Position numbers and translations under genes: made by a program. From NCBI GenBank assembly GCA_025937115.1, contig JAICSB010000226.1, positions 1 through 5,942 of the forward strand: a DNA stretch of 5,942 nucleotides, read 5' to 3'. The notes under the pieces were generated by a model. The model searched no databases and was not told the origin of the DNA. It saw only the letters and a list, made by a program, of their open reading frames with translations. This DNA is from Pseudonocardiaceae bacterium (GTDB lineage Bacteria; Actinomycetota; Actinomycetes; Mycobacteriales; Pseudonocardiaceae). Positions within the stretch are counted from its first letter, which is position 1. Every line of letters begins with the position of its first letter. Positions 5,912 to 5,942 of this stretch are shown here, piece after piece.

Positions 5912-5942
5912 GCGGGTAGGCGAATCCGGGCCGTTTCCGGGC

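Noticed and set aside
5879..5919. Direct repeat GAGCGGGTAG at 5879-5888 and 5910-5919
   Set aside because: Ten bases in GC-rich sequence at the end of a coding region; no dyad or element boundary supports a site.

Overview
This window comes from a high-GC actinobacterium. GC-rich codon use, leaderless-looking starts (a -10 hexamer about 6 bases before the ATG) and protein families typical of Mycobacterium, Nocardia, Amycolatopsis and Streptomyces relatives all point that way. The genus cannot be fixed from the sequence. It reads as an accessory or island-like region: three apparently intact genes lie among decayed genes, and a broken site-specific recombinase closes the right side.

Layout. 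Bases 1-533 hold gene debris. On the minus strand a MerR-type regulator with a damaged DNA-binding domain runs into a fragment of a PEP-utilising (phosphohistidine swivel) domain. Bases 534-578 are the shared control region of that regulator and a divergent, intact class I SAM-dependent methyltransferase (579-1187, +). A 20-bp dyad there overlaps the methyltransferase ribosome binding site. Converging on the methyltransferase is an intact 218-residue GT-A-type glycosyltransferase (1216-1872, -), with a small hairpin between the two stops. A 237-bp divergent intergenic region holding a perfect 12-bp palindrome separates it from an intact 550-residue glutamyl-tRNA synthetase (2110-3762, +). From memory this enzyme resembles the clostridial-type GluRS more than the usual actinobacterial housekeeping enzyme, so it is probably a second copy.

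Bases 3763-4472 hold no intact gene. In order they contain a short array of direct repeats (41-base period), a frameshifted VOC/glyoxalase fragment (-), a frameshifted C-terminal half of a VC0807-like membrane protein (+), and an imperfect 51-bp dyad just upstream of the recombinase. From 4473 to 5911 lies a large serine recombinase (phage or element integrase type). Its reading frame is broken near 4568, which separates the catalytic serine from the rest of the protein.

Interpretation (inference). The recombinase may once have mobilised this segment and is now probably dead. No pathway links the methyltransferase, glycosyltransferase and tRNA synthetase with certainty. The most interesting combination is an accessory glutamyl-tRNA synthetase, divergent from a phage-like glycosyltransferase, kept intact inside a decaying island. 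Self-resistance to a synthetase inhibitor, or supply of Glu-tRNA to a tRNA-dependent biosynthetic enzyme outside the window, are testable explanations.
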